Shown here in pieces: positions 51,251-60,356 of a stretch of 64,000 nucleotides of DNA. The notes below the pieces were generated by a model, which did not search any database, was not told the DNA's origin, and saw only the letters and a program-made list of their open reading frames with translations. Made by a program: the position numbers and the translations under genes. How positions within the stretch are numbered: the first letter of the stretch is position 1; each line of letters opens with the position of its first letter. The DNA comes from Saccharomyces mikatae IFO 1815 (taxonomy: Eukaryota; Ascomycota; Saccharomycetes; Saccharomycetales; Saccharomycetaceae). Location: positions 1 to 64,000 of the forward strand of contig NC_079265.1 in the NCBI RefSeq assembly GCF_947241705.1, in the 5' to 3' direction.

Positions 51251-53047
51251 ATGATTGATATCAACGTCAATAACATATTTTTCAAATCTTACTCGGTTGA
51301 TCCTAACTCTGGTCACGCAATCTACGTCTTTGACTCGACTTATTTGCCAGCACCTGATGAAATTGGCGATAAGCAGGTTTACGATTTACTCATCAATGCC
51401 CTCATGGATAGACTGGTGATGAAACTGCCACAGGCACCATATTCGCTGGTGATTTTTTCATCTGGGTTTTCCCAACGCAAAATAAGTTGGGTTTACGGTA
51501 TAAAGATGTTTGCCAAGTTGCCTAAAGAAACTAAGTTTTATTTACAAAAGATTTTTATTGTTCATGAGTCATTCTTTGTTCGCTCAGTTTACCAGGTAGT
51601 TTCAAATGCCATGAATTTTAATTTTCTGGACTCAAAAGATAGTCAGCACGACTTTCCAAGTTTAGTTCATGTCTTGGATTTGACTTCTTTATCCGAGCTA
51701 ATAGATATTACGCGACTCAGAATATCTTTGAACGTGTACCTGTATGATTACCAGATACGTGAACATATAGACGTCCCAGATGAATATTATGATCGATTGA
51801 CGCCTCTAGCGATTAGACAATATAGACAGCTGGTATTTGATAAAATCTTCAAAAAATTGCAAAACGATGCTTTGCTGTGTGAATTAATTTTTCAGAAGCC
51901 CGGAAACTATAAAAAGGTCAATATATTTTTGGACATTATCAAGAGAAACAACTACATCGACTTATCTCAATGGGACATTTATTCGTTGGCCTCCGTGTGG
52001 TTGAATTATTTCATCAAAAATAAAGCTAAGCCTTTAATCCCAATTGAATTAATTCCTTTACCAATCGTCGATGACCTGAAGTTCACAAGTGAAACATTCC
52101 ACAAAATTATCAAATTCAATCAATATCAGGACCTTTTCATGGTTATATTCCCTTTCTTCAATAGGATCATAGCACATGGGGAAGCGACGAGACACGATTC
52201 AAGGACTTTGAGTAAAGCTTTAACTCCTGCGCTATGTAAAGAAAAACTTTCTATAATGACCAATGATCGTTTGGCCATTGGGTCAAGATTCATCAAAAAC
52301 TTGTTGGACTTTTACCCTGAAATTATAAAGGGAACATCACCATTGTCATCCGTATCATCGTCTTCCACCATCCCTGTATTACCTAAGCCAAGGAAATCAT
52401 CACCAACCAGATATAGTGAATTAGGCTGCTTAACCTTTCCTAGAAGTAGAAGTCCTAGCCCACAAAGGTCTTTTACATCACCAACGTACACACCTGTCAC
52501 ATTACAGGACACCCCAGTTTTGAAACCTAAAACATTAAATAGAAATGTTTCGTCGCCATTATGTAACACTAAACCTTCACCTCCAACTAAGGTACTTCCG
52601 CGACCACAACTGTCACTAACACCCCGCTCTAATACAAATTTGACGTTGGCTTCCTCTTCTACAGACACGTTATCCTCGTCAACCAAAACACCATCAGCTG
52701 ACTCACTTCCATTGAGTAGCAGCAGTACTGACCTAACAATCTCAGACACCATTAAAGAAATGGTTAAAGATGAGCCGGTAAAGGATAAAAGCTCTGTGGA
52801 AACTGATATATTCGTACAACAGTTTGAAAGTTTAACTCTTGTTCAAAACGCGAAGATCAAGATATTCGATAAAGAATTATTGGAAAAGAAGAAGAAAAAT
52901 GAAACTACCTCGAAGACAGCAGATAAATTTTCTCAAAAGGGATATTCGGACATTAAAGCAAGCAACAAGGTTAGCAGGCTAGCTGCACTGTACGAGGAAC
53001 GTTTACAAGGTTTACAAGTAATGAATGAAATGAAACGAAATTGGTAA
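51251..53047 (+). CDS. ECM25: ECM25, RhoGAP-like protein
   Basis: A 598-residue protein matching S. cerevisiae Ecm25 (599; YJL201W), a Cdc42-interacting protein of bud growth and the cell wall pathway. The N-terminal part (about 1-170) looks like a Sec14-type (BCH) domain, with PYSLVIFSSGFSQRKISWV. It is followed by a RhoGAP-like region (about 180-345; QRI-type helices and HDSRTLSKALTPALC). The region at about 365-490 is rich in Ser, Thr and Pro (SPSPQRSF, PSPPTKVLPRP), fit for SH3 binding. The C-terminus is a basic helix. The classical arginine finger is not obvious to me, so GAP activity is uncertain. Confidence 0.93.
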   Translation: MIDINVNNIFFKSYSVDPNSGHAIYVFDSTYLPAPDEIGDKQVYDLLINALMDRLVMKLPQAPYSLVIFSSGFSQRKISWVYGIKMFAKLPKETKFYLQKIFIVHESFFVRSVYQVVSNAMNFNFLDSKDSQHDFPSLVHVLDLTSLSELIDITRLRISLNVYLYDYQIREHIDVPDEYYDRLTPLAIRQYRQLVFDKIFKKLQNDALLCELIFQKPGNYKKVNIFLDIIKRNNYIDLSQWDIYSLASVWLNYFIKNKAKPLIPIELIPLPIVDDLKFTSETFHKIIKFNQYQDLFMVIFPFFNRIIAHGEATRHDSRTLSKALTPALCKEKLSIMTNDRLAIGSRFIKNLLDFYPEIIKGTSPLSSVSSSSTIPVLPKPRKSSPTRYSELGCLTFPRSRSPSPQRSFTSPTYTPVTLQDTPVLKPKTLNRNVSSPLCNTKPSPPTKVLPRPQLSLTPRSNTNLTLASSSTDTLSSSTKTPSADSLPLSSSSTDLTISDTIKEMVKDEPVKDKSSVETDIFVQQFESLTLVQNAKIKIFDKELLEKKKKNETTSKTADKFSQKGYSDIKASNKVSRLAALYEERLQGLQVMNEMKRNW

Positions 53048-53306
53048 CTTACATAAATGTATTTTTTTTTAACACATAATTATTGCATATACGACAACTG
53101 ATACCCCCCACCTCTCTCGATAAGTCGTAGTGCTAGCAGTAGAGACTTTCGTGTATAATGTATTATATTGAACTATATTATGTTCTAAATAATAAATAAA
53201 TAAATAAGTTATTTGCATCGTCAATATGCACAGTCTATAGAATTGTGTGAACTAGTCTACGACTACTAAAGCTAGTTCATAATTTTGGCCAATATCTGAT
53301 AAGCAC

Positions 53307-55676
53307 TTATTCGCTTCTTCGTATATTACCAATATAGTTAATTGCTGAACCAGCTTTGAAGAAATCGATCTGATCTTTGGACATGGTATGTTTTGCCTTG
53401 ATGATGAACGAGTCACCATTTGGTTTAGTAATTTTGATGTCAATTTCACCACCGTTGTTACCATCTTTGGCAATCATGTCAACTAGGTTCAACGTTTCTA
53501 AAACATCACCACTTGATATTTTATCATAGTCAGACTCTTCCGCAAAAGTCAGTGGCAGCATACCTTGTTTCTTCAAATTTGTCTCATGAATTCTTGCAAA
53601 AGACTTAACCAGAAGAATTTCACCACCAAGGAATCTTGGTGATAACGCAGCATGCTCTCTTGCAGAGCCCTCACCATAGTTGTGCTCAGCCACCACAGTC
53701 CATGGTTTACCATCAGATTTCCATTTTATCATCAAACCAGGAATATCATATTCAGTTCCGTCTAGGTCATAGGCTTTATTAACTTCACCAGTTTCTTTAT
53801 TTTGTGCACCAATTAGTGTATTGTATGAAATGTTCTCTAAATGGCCCTTATATTTCAACCAGACACCTGCAGCGGAAATATGATCAGTTGTACACTTACC
53901 TTCCACTTTCAAAAGTACATTGGTCTTTAATTCTTTCCCGTTCCAAGGCTTGAATGGTTCCAATAATTGCAAACGATCAGATTCGGGGTCCACTTTAATC
54001 TCTACGCTGCTATTTGGTTTTGGGTCCGTTTCAGGATAAAACTTGTCCCTACCATGTTCAAATCCTCTCTTAGGTAATTCATCACCTTTTGGTGGCTGGA
54101 ATTTGAAATTTTCTCCGTTTGGCATTTTGATTGAATCGGTTAATGGATTGAATTGAGCATCTCCAGAATAACTCATTGCAGTCACTATTTCTGGGGAAGT
54201 TAAGAAATTCATTGTGTTTCTATTACCATCGTTTCTGGCTCTGAAGTTTCTATTGAACGATGTAAAAATGGTGTTTGTTTCTTTTGATGTTTTCGAGACA
54301 TCTTCTCTATTCCATTGTCCAATACAAGGACCACAAGCATTTGCCAAAACTTTGGCACCGTTCTCTTGGAAAATGTCAATGATACCATCTCTTTCCAAAG
54401 TGGCTCTGATTTGTTCTGAACCAGGAGTCACAAAGAATGGGATACGTGGTTTCAACCCAGCTTTAGAAGCTTGCTTGACTAAATCGACGACACGACTCAT
54501 GTCTTGGTAAGATGAATTGGTGCATGACCCGATTAAACCGGCACTAACCTTTTGTGGCCAATTTTCTTTTAAACTCTTTTCAGCATATTGAGATATTGGT
54601 GTGGAGAAGTCAGGTGTAAATGGACCATTGACATGGGGTTCAATTGTGGATAAATCAATTTCAATAACTTTATCATATTCAGCATCTTTGTCGGCTCTTA
54701 AGAAATCGAATTTGTTCAAGGCAATATCGGCTGCTTTTGCTACCTCTGCTCTGTTAGTTGCTTCCAAATAACGCTTGTGAGCTTCTTGGTAAGGAAAGGT
54801 TGACGTTGTGGCACCAATTTCAGCACCCATATTACAGATGGTTGCCATACCTGTACAAGATAAAGTAGACACGCCTTCGCCGAAATATTCGATGATATAA
54901 CCAGTACCACCTCTGACAGTCAACAAGCCAGCAAGCTTTGTGATGACGTCCTTAGGGGTGGACCATCCGCTTAGTTTTCCAGTTAACTTAACACCGAAAA
55001 TTTTTGGAGCCTTTAACTCCCATGGTGTGCCTGTCAAGGCGTCAACTGCATCTGCACCACCAACACCGATAGCTATGGCTCCTAGACCGCCTGCATTAGG
55101 TGTGTGGGAATCAGTACCAAGCATCATAAGGCCTGGGGCTGAGAAATTTTCCAAAACAATTTGGTGAATGATACCGGAGCCTGGACCCCAAAACTGGATA
55201 CCATATCTCTTGGCACAACTCTCCAAAAAGTCAAAAACTTCTTGGTTGGTAGCAATGGAAGAGGGCAAATCCTTGCTTTCACCATCTTTGCCTACAATTA
55301 AATGGTCACAATGTATAGATGCTGGGACAGAGGTTTGATTCAAACCAGTAGTCATGAATTGTAGAAGCGCCATTTGAGCAGAAGCATCCTGCATAGCCAC
55401 ACGGTCTGGGTTCAGTTTCAGGTATTTATTACCACGGATGGTAGATAGGTCAGAAGAAGTGATCGATTCTTCAGGATCACAAAGATGTGAGTATAAAATT
55501 TTCTCTGCTAGGGTCAAGGGAGCATTGTTTGTTATTTGTTTAATCTTGTCTAGGTTCGCTAAAAGTTTAGCATATGGTGGCACTTTTGTTTGAAATTGCT
55601 TAGAAACAGAAGGGAACATGTTGGCATGTGTTGCCAAATGCCTCTTAATATAAAACCTATTAGCAGAAGATAGCAT
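53307..55676 (-). CDS. ACO2: ACO2, mitochondrial aconitase-family enzyme of lysine synthesis
   Basis: A 789-residue aconitase-family protein, the same length as S. cerevisiae Aco2 (YJL200C). It is a mitochondrial enzyme reported to dehydrate homocitrate to cis-homoaconitate in the alpha-aminoadipate route to lysine, ahead of Lys4. The N-terminus (MLSSANRFYIKRHLATHANM) is a basic presequence. The 4Fe-4S cluster ligands are C385 (IGSCTNSSY), C448 and C451 (ACGPCIGQW). Substrate motifs LGTDSHTPNAGGLG (about 186-199) and NYGEGSAREHAALSPR near the end are intact. It is the last gene before a tRNA and LTR cluster. Confidence 0.97.
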   Translation of the reverse strand: MLSSANRFYIKRHLATHANMFPSVSKQFQTKVPPYAKLLANLDKIKQITNNAPLTLAEKILYSHLCDPEESITSSDLSTIRGNKYLKLNPDRVAMQDASAQMALLQFMTTGLNQTSVPASIHCDHLIVGKDGESKDLPSSIATNQEVFDFLESCAKRYGIQFWGPGSGIIHQIVLENFSAPGLMMLGTDSHTPNAGGLGAIAIGVGGADAVDALTGTPWELKAPKIFGVKLTGKLSGWSTPKDVITKLAGLLTVRGGTGYIIEYFGEGVSTLSCTGMATICNMGAEIGATTSTFPYQEAHKRYLEATNRAEVAKAADIALNKFDFLRADKDAEYDKVIEIDLSTIEPHVNGPFTPDFSTPISQYAEKSLKENWPQKVSAGLIGSCTNSSYQDMSRVVDLVKQASKAGLKPRIPFFVTPGSEQIRATLERDGIIDIFQENGAKVLANACGPCIGQWNREDVSKTSKETNTIFTSFNRNFRARNDGNRNTMNFLTSPEIVTAMSYSGDAQFNPLTDSIKMPNGENFKFQPPKGDELPKRGFEHGRDKFYPETDPKPNSSVEIKVDPESDRLQLLEPFKPWNGKELKTNVLLKVEGKCTTDHISAAGVWLKYKGHLENISYNTLIGAQNKETGEVNKAYDLDGTEYDIPGLMIKWKSDGKPWTVVAEHNYGEGSAREHAALSPRFLGGEILLVKSFARIHETNLKKQGMLPLTFAEESDYDKISSGDVLETLNLVDMIAKDGNNGGEIDIKITKPNGDSFIIKAKHTMSKDQIDFFKAGSAINYIGNIRRSE

Positions 55677-55956
55677 TGAGTCTCTTGCAAATTGCCTAAG
55701 GAGTAGTATGCCTAAGGAAGTTCAAAAATATATAGTTTATAAGTGCTCGAATTGAATAATATCAAAGATTGAAATTGTTTCAGTTTATATACATATTTGA
55801 CACCATACCATTCATTGAACAAAATCTTCACGATGTGAAAGCTTTGTAGAATTGTAGAGTTTTTTAGTATTATGAAAAAAAATTTCCAGTGGAATTTTAC
55901 TTGCGATGACTCAAGAGCGAAAAAGAAACAGAAGTAAACAAAAAACAAAAGAAAAA

Positions 55957-56029
55957 TGCTTCCAATCGGATTTGAACCGATGATCTCCACATTACTAGTG
56001 TGGCGCCTTACCAACTTGGCCATAGAAGC
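55957..56029 (-). tRNA. tT(AGU)J: tRNA-Thr(AGT)
   Basis: The minus strand folds as a 73-base tRNA without intron. The acceptor arms GCTTCTA and TGGAAGC pair (one T-G), the anticodon stem CCACA/TGTGG encloses CTAGTAA with anticodon AGT at 55996-55994, and the T arm ATCGG-TTCAAAT-CCGAT is the B box. The discriminator base is A. A T5 run follows at 55956-55952 as the RNA polymerase III terminator. It corresponds to tT(AGU)J beside ACO2 in S. cerevisiae. Confidence 0.97.
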
Positions 56030-56108
56030 CGGATTTCTGAGATTTTTCACCTTGCCGACATATACATTTAAAACTCGGGAATGTTTCTCCCTCTCTTTTT
56101 AGCTTACT

Positions 56109-56778
56109 TGTTGTAATATGAATCAACTATCATCTACTAACTAGTATTTACGTTACTAGTATATTATCATATACGGTGTTAGAAGATGACGCTGTTGATA
56201 ATTAGTAGTTTAGTAAGTTGTAATAATTAAGAATAATCGTTCATTCTTAATCTATATAAGAGAGGTATATAAAACACACGCTGATTGGGTGTATTAAACC
56301 AAAAGGTTCAGACATAAATCAGAGTGTTGATGATAAGAATTTAGTGTTAACTCATCTTCTTATATACTAAGTTCTGGACAATTAATAGATCTTTATCTTA
56401 TTAGTGCAGGAAATTCTATAATTAGAATTTCCCTACTCCATTTAAATTGGTATCACCATAAGAATGTTAGTATTAATTTACTCAACATCATTAGTATCAT
56501 GTTAAAGAATGTTCGTCATCAACTACAACAATTTATATGAATAAATGTATAGTGGTAATCACTTATTCCAACAGACGCAAATGATGAGAAATAGTCATCT
56601 AAATTAGTGGAAGCTGAAACGCAAGGATTGATAATGCAATAGAATAATGAATGATAACGTATAAAGTAAGAGAAGAAACAAGTATACTGCCACGTAGAAT
56701 AGTCGACTCCCGTTTGTGGATACCTATATACTCGGGAAGAACTTCGAGTATATTCTGTAAATACAGAATAATATTGAC
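56109..56778 (+). mobile_element. Ty1/Ty2-type delta LTR, split by a second LTR
   Basis: The left part (56109-56192) begins TGTTG and carries the delta sequence ATCAACTATCATCTACTAAC and ATATACGGTGTTAGAAGATG. The right part (56579 to about 56778) resumes with AAATGATGAGAAATAGTCAT, GTGGAAGCTGAAACGCAAGG and GAACTTCGAGTATATTCTG, all delta-like. The usual CAACA end is missing, so the 3' end is truncated by some 40-50 bases. It lies 80 bp upstream of the 5' end of tRNA-Thr, the normal Ty1/Ty2 target zone. No internal Ty sequence remains. Confidence 0.88.
56193..56573 (+). mobile_element. Second solo LTR (Ty4/Tsu4-like candidate) nested in the delta
   Basis: A 381-bp insert begins TGTTGATAATTAG and ends TTATTCCAACA, the terminal TGTTG...CAACA pattern of Ty LTRs. 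It is flanked by a perfect 5-bp duplication, GACGC at 56188-56192 and again at 56574-56578, and removing one copy restores the delta. It is neither delta nor the Ty3 sigma LTR. Its size is near that of Ty4 tau (371 bp); the Tsu4 element of S. uvarum and S. eubayanus is a further candidate. The family call is inference. Confidence 0.8.
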
Positions 56779-57397
56779 ACATCTCTCAGAAGGATACCGT
56801 AGAAAATACTGCTATTGTTACTATTCTGACGTGTATGTCAATTCAAACGGTGGATGAGTGTGTTGTACTTTGCCACGCGCAAGTTGGACCTTTTGGCCTC
56901 TTTACTTTGCTGCAGGGGCTGTGAATAAAGTAAGATTTCTTCCGAGTTCCGCTAAGGCAAGAAAAGTAGCAGCAGGCGAAAAACAATAGGAATCAAATAT
57001 GCAGTGAGGTAAAACCCGTTTCCACTATATATATATTTTTACTGTTCATTGTTTCATTTCAAGAGTTTACGTATTTAACAACCGACGCATACAGGTTTCT
57101 TGTCTTGGCCTTAATCCCGACTCTCAATCAACAGAAAGACAGGGCTCTTTCCTCTTTCATTCCAATAACGATTTTGCTTTTCTGCTGTGTGTAATACCGC
57201 CCTAAAGTGGGGCGCTCACGATATCGCCGCAGCGACAGCCGTCTTTTTTTTCTTTCTTTTTGCGCTGCTTCTCGAAGTAATGGCACACTGAAAAATTTTG
57301 ATTCATCGATATAAAGAGGACTGTTTCTTTCGTTAGCATGTGGCCAATAGAGAGGATTTTTTAGGGTCAGCAAGTCAGTGCTATCTGCTAGAGAAAG
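56779..57397. promoter_or_regulatory. PHO90 upstream region
   Basis: About 620 bp. It has a short TA run (57027-57037) and AT-rich stretches; no gene is supported. A minus-strand frame at 57128-57451 overlaps the PHO90 start and is not called. Confidence 0.45.
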
Positions 57398-60040
57398 ATG
57401 AGATTTTCGCACTTCTTGAAATACAATGCCGTCCCAGAATGGCAGAGCCATTATATGGACTATAGTGATCTGAAAAATCTTATCTATACGTTACAGACGG
57501 ATGAGCTTCAGGCTGGCGATAACGAAGAGGTATCTGGTGCAGTAAAGAGCAGTAACATCACAGGTAGGTTCAAGAAGAAATTTCCCTTAAAGAATGTCAA
57601 GGAAGATGCGCCCTCCGGTATGAACAAAGATGCAGGCATCGTTGAGGAAACCATCGAGTTGCGAGAACTACCCACCGTTCAAACTGCTGTCAAGCCTTCG
57701 CCCTTCAGTAGGATGAAGGAAAAGATATTTTACAAGAGGAGGTCTTCATCCACATCGTCAGTCTCCTCTACGGGCAACGAAAATCTGCAGTTGAGCACCT
57801 ATGACACGTTCGTCGGTGATTTAACAGCGGAGAAACTGAAAGTGGATGATTTCTACAAGAGAACAGAAGCGAAGTTCTACGAGAAATTTGACGCGTTGGT
57901 GAAGGACTTGAAGAAAATTGGTGTGATAGAGTATGATGTTGACGATGACACTCTCTTCAACGAACCGACTGCTAGCACAAATGATGAAGTACCTCCACTA
58001 GACCTGGATGATGATGAAGATGACGATGAATTCTACGATGATCAGTCTAATATTGAAGACAATACGGCGTTGTTGCACCATTCGCAATATAACATCAAGT
58101 CTCAAAAAAAATCGTTATTGAAGAAGTCGATCGTGAACCTGTATATCGATCTGTGCCAATTGAAGTCCTTCATCGAACTGAACCGTATAGGGTTTGCCAA
58201 AATTACTAAAAAATCAGACAAGGTTCTTCGCTTGAATACAAGGGTTGAACTGATCGAATCGGAACAGTTCTTCAAGGACACATATGCATTCCAGGCGGAA
58301 ACTATCGAACTACTGAACTCTAAGATTTCACAGCTGGTGACTTTCTATGCGCGTATCACTGAACAACCTCATAATATCCCGCATAGCAAACAAGAGTTGA
58401 AATCTTATTTGCATGACCACATTGTCTGGGAAAGAAGCAACACTTGGAAAGATATGTTAGGGTTGTTATCGCAAGCAGACGAGTTGACACCAAAGGAAAC
58501 GGAATATAATGCCAATAAACTGGTAGGTAAGTTAGATTTGGAATATTACAGGTGGCCACTTCCCAAGCCGATAAACTTGAAATTCACCACCATAAATAAC
58601 TTTGCGATACCAAAACTATTTTTCACCAATAAAGCGTACAAAATCTACTTCATCATCTTAGTCACGGGGCTTCTTTTGGGAATAAAGACATTCAATGACG
58701 CTGCTCAGCATCGTTGCATGGCCCTTGTCGAGTGTGTAGCCTTTTTGTGGGCTAGTGAAGCGATCCCATTACATATTACAGCATTCCTTGTGCCGCTATT
58801 AGTTGTTCTTTTTAAAGTCTTAAAGACTTCTGACGGGGCTATAATGGGAGCTGCAAAAGCATCATCGGAAATTTTAGCCGCCATGTGGTCTTCCACAATT
58901 ATGATTCTATTGGCCGGTTTCACTCTGGGTGAGGTCCTCGCACAGTATAATATTGCTAAAGTTCTTGCCTCGTGGTTGTTGGCCTTTGCTGGTTGTAAAC
59001 CCAGAAATGTCCTCTTGATGGCGATGTGTGTCGTGTTTTTCCTTTCAATGTGGATTTCTAACGTTGCTGCACCTGTTCTTACATACTCGTTACTATCTCC
59101 CCTATTAGACGCCATGGATGCGGATAGCCCATTTGCTCAAGCCTTGGTTCTAGGTGTGGCACTAGCAGCAAATATTGGTGGTATGTCTTCTCCAATTTCC
59201 TCACCTCAAAATATCATTTCCATGTCATATTTGAAACCTTATGGTATTGGTTGGGGCCAATTTTTTGCCGTGGCGTTGCCATCTGGTATCTTGGCCATGC
59301 TTTTAGTTTGGATTCTACTGTTCACCACTTTCAAAATGAATAAGACCAAACTTGAAAAGTTTAAGCCTATAAAGACAAGGTTTACCATAAAGCAGTATTA
59401 TATTATTGCTGTCACCGTGGCTACTATCTTGTTGTGGTGTGTGGAAAGCCAGATTGAAGGCGCCTTCGGATCATCAGGTCAAATCGCCATCATCCCCATC
59501 GTTTTGTTTTTTGGTACTGGATTACTATCAACACAAGATTTAAACGCGTTCCCATGGTCAATTGTTATTCTGGCGATGGGAGGTATTGCTTTGGGGAAAG
59601 CTGTTTCTTCCTCAGGTTTACTATCGACTATTGCAAAAGCATTACAGAAGAAAATTGAGAATGATGGTGTTTTTGCCATCTTATGTATTTTTGGTATTTT
59701 GATGTTGGTTGTGGGTACTTTCGTTTCACATACTGTGTCTGCTATTATCATCATTCCGTTAGTGCAAGAAGTTGGTGATAAGCTCGGTAACCCCAAAGCA
59801 GCTCCTATCCTTGTTTTTGGTTGTGCACTACTGTCATCCTGTGGTATGGGTCTGGCATCTTCCGGGTTCCCTAATGTCACTGCTATTTCTAAAGTTGATA
59901 AGAAGGGTGACCGTTATTTGAGCGTCATGACTTTCTTGACGAGGGGTGTTCCAGCTTCCATTTTAGCCTTTTTATGTGTTATTACTCTAGGTTATGGTAT
60001 CATGGCATCTGTTATCAAGGGTAATGCTACCTCCGCATAA
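57398..60040 (+). CDS. PHO90: PHO90, low-affinity phosphate transporter
   Basis: An 880-residue plasma membrane transporter (S. cerevisiae Pho90, YJL198W, has 881). The N-terminal SPX domain begins MRFSHFLKYNAVPEWQSHYMDYSDLK and includes the conserved helix KKSIVNLYIDLCQLKSFIELNRIGF (about 247-271), which binds inositol pyrophosphates. It includes Ser-rich and Asp/Glu-rich insertions (DDDEDDDEFYDD, about 202-213). From about residue 405 the protein is a divalent-anion:Na+ symporter (SLC13) with about 12 spans and the signatures SNVAAPVLTYSLLSP and MSSPISSPQNIISM. It takes up inorganic phosphate at high external levels. The frame is intact. Confidence 0.96.
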   Translation: MRFSHFLKYNAVPEWQSHYMDYSDLKNLIYTLQTDELQAGDNEEVSGAVKSSNITGRFKKKFPLKNVKEDAPSGMNKDAGIVEETIELRELPTVQTAVKPSPFSRMKEKIFYKRRSSSTSSVSSTGNENLQLSTYDTFVGDLTAEKLKVDDFYKRTEAKFYEKFDALVKDLKKIGVIEYDVDDDTLFNEPTASTNDEVPPLDLDDDEDDDEFYDDQSNIEDNTALLHHSQYNIKSQKKSLLKKSIVNLYIDLCQLKSFIELNRIGFAKITKKSDKVLRLNTRVELIESEQFFKDTYAFQAETIELLNSKISQLVTFYARITEQPHNIPHSKQELKSYLHDHIVWERSNTWKDMLGLLSQADELTPKETEYNANKLVGKLDLEYYRWPLPKPINLKFTTINNFAIPKLFFTNKAYKIYFIILVTGLLLGIKTFNDAAQHRCMALVECVAFLWASEAIPLHITAFLVPLLVVLFKVLKTSDGAIMGAAKASSEILAAMWSSTIMILLAGFTLGEVLAQYNIAKVLASWLLAFAGCKPRNVLLMAMCVVFFLSMWISNVAAPVLTYSLLSPLLDAMDADSPFAQALVLGVALAANIGGMSSPISSPQNIISMSYLKPYGIGWGQFFAVALPSGILAMLLVWILLFTTFKMNKTKLEKFKPIKTRFTIKQYYIIAVTVATILLWCVESQIEGAFGSSGQIAIIPIVLFFGTGLLSTQDLNAFPWSIVILAMGGIALGKAVSSSGLLSTIAKALQKKIENDGVFAILCIFGILMLVVGTFVSHTVSAIIIIPLVQEVGDKLGNPKAAPILVFGCALLSSCGMGLASSGFPNVTAISKVDKKGDRYLSVMTFLTRGVPASILAFLCVITLGYGIMASVIKGNATSA

Positions 60041-60356
60041 AAGTCATTTTTATGAAGAAAAGTGACAGTGTATATATAAATTATATGTATCAGTTCAATC
60101 CTGCATTTCTGATGTGTGATTTTTAGATATGAAAAAGAGTAAACCTCTTCATTATAGTTAAATGGCTTTTGTTACTCTTGCAAGCTTAGAAATTGAAAAA
60201 TTTTCAACCTTTCTTGAAATTTAGCCGATTCGTGAAAAAATAATACTATGTTAGGAAGAAGTGCTTGAAGTTGGAAAAAAATGGGAGTATGAAAGAATAA
60301 AGGGAGAAAAATCCTGCACAACACTGCTGATTTAACCGAAGGTTTCTTCATTGAAA
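60041..60356. other. PHO90-UBP12 intergenic region
   Basis: A short AT-rich interval, terminator of PHO90 (TATATATAAATTATATG at about 60070) and promoter of UBP12. Nothing else is seen. Confidence 0.45.

Noticed and set aside
52312-52752. 146-codon minus-strand frame
   Set aside because: Antisense to the Ser/Thr/Pro-rich part of ECM25, which creates open frames on the other strand.
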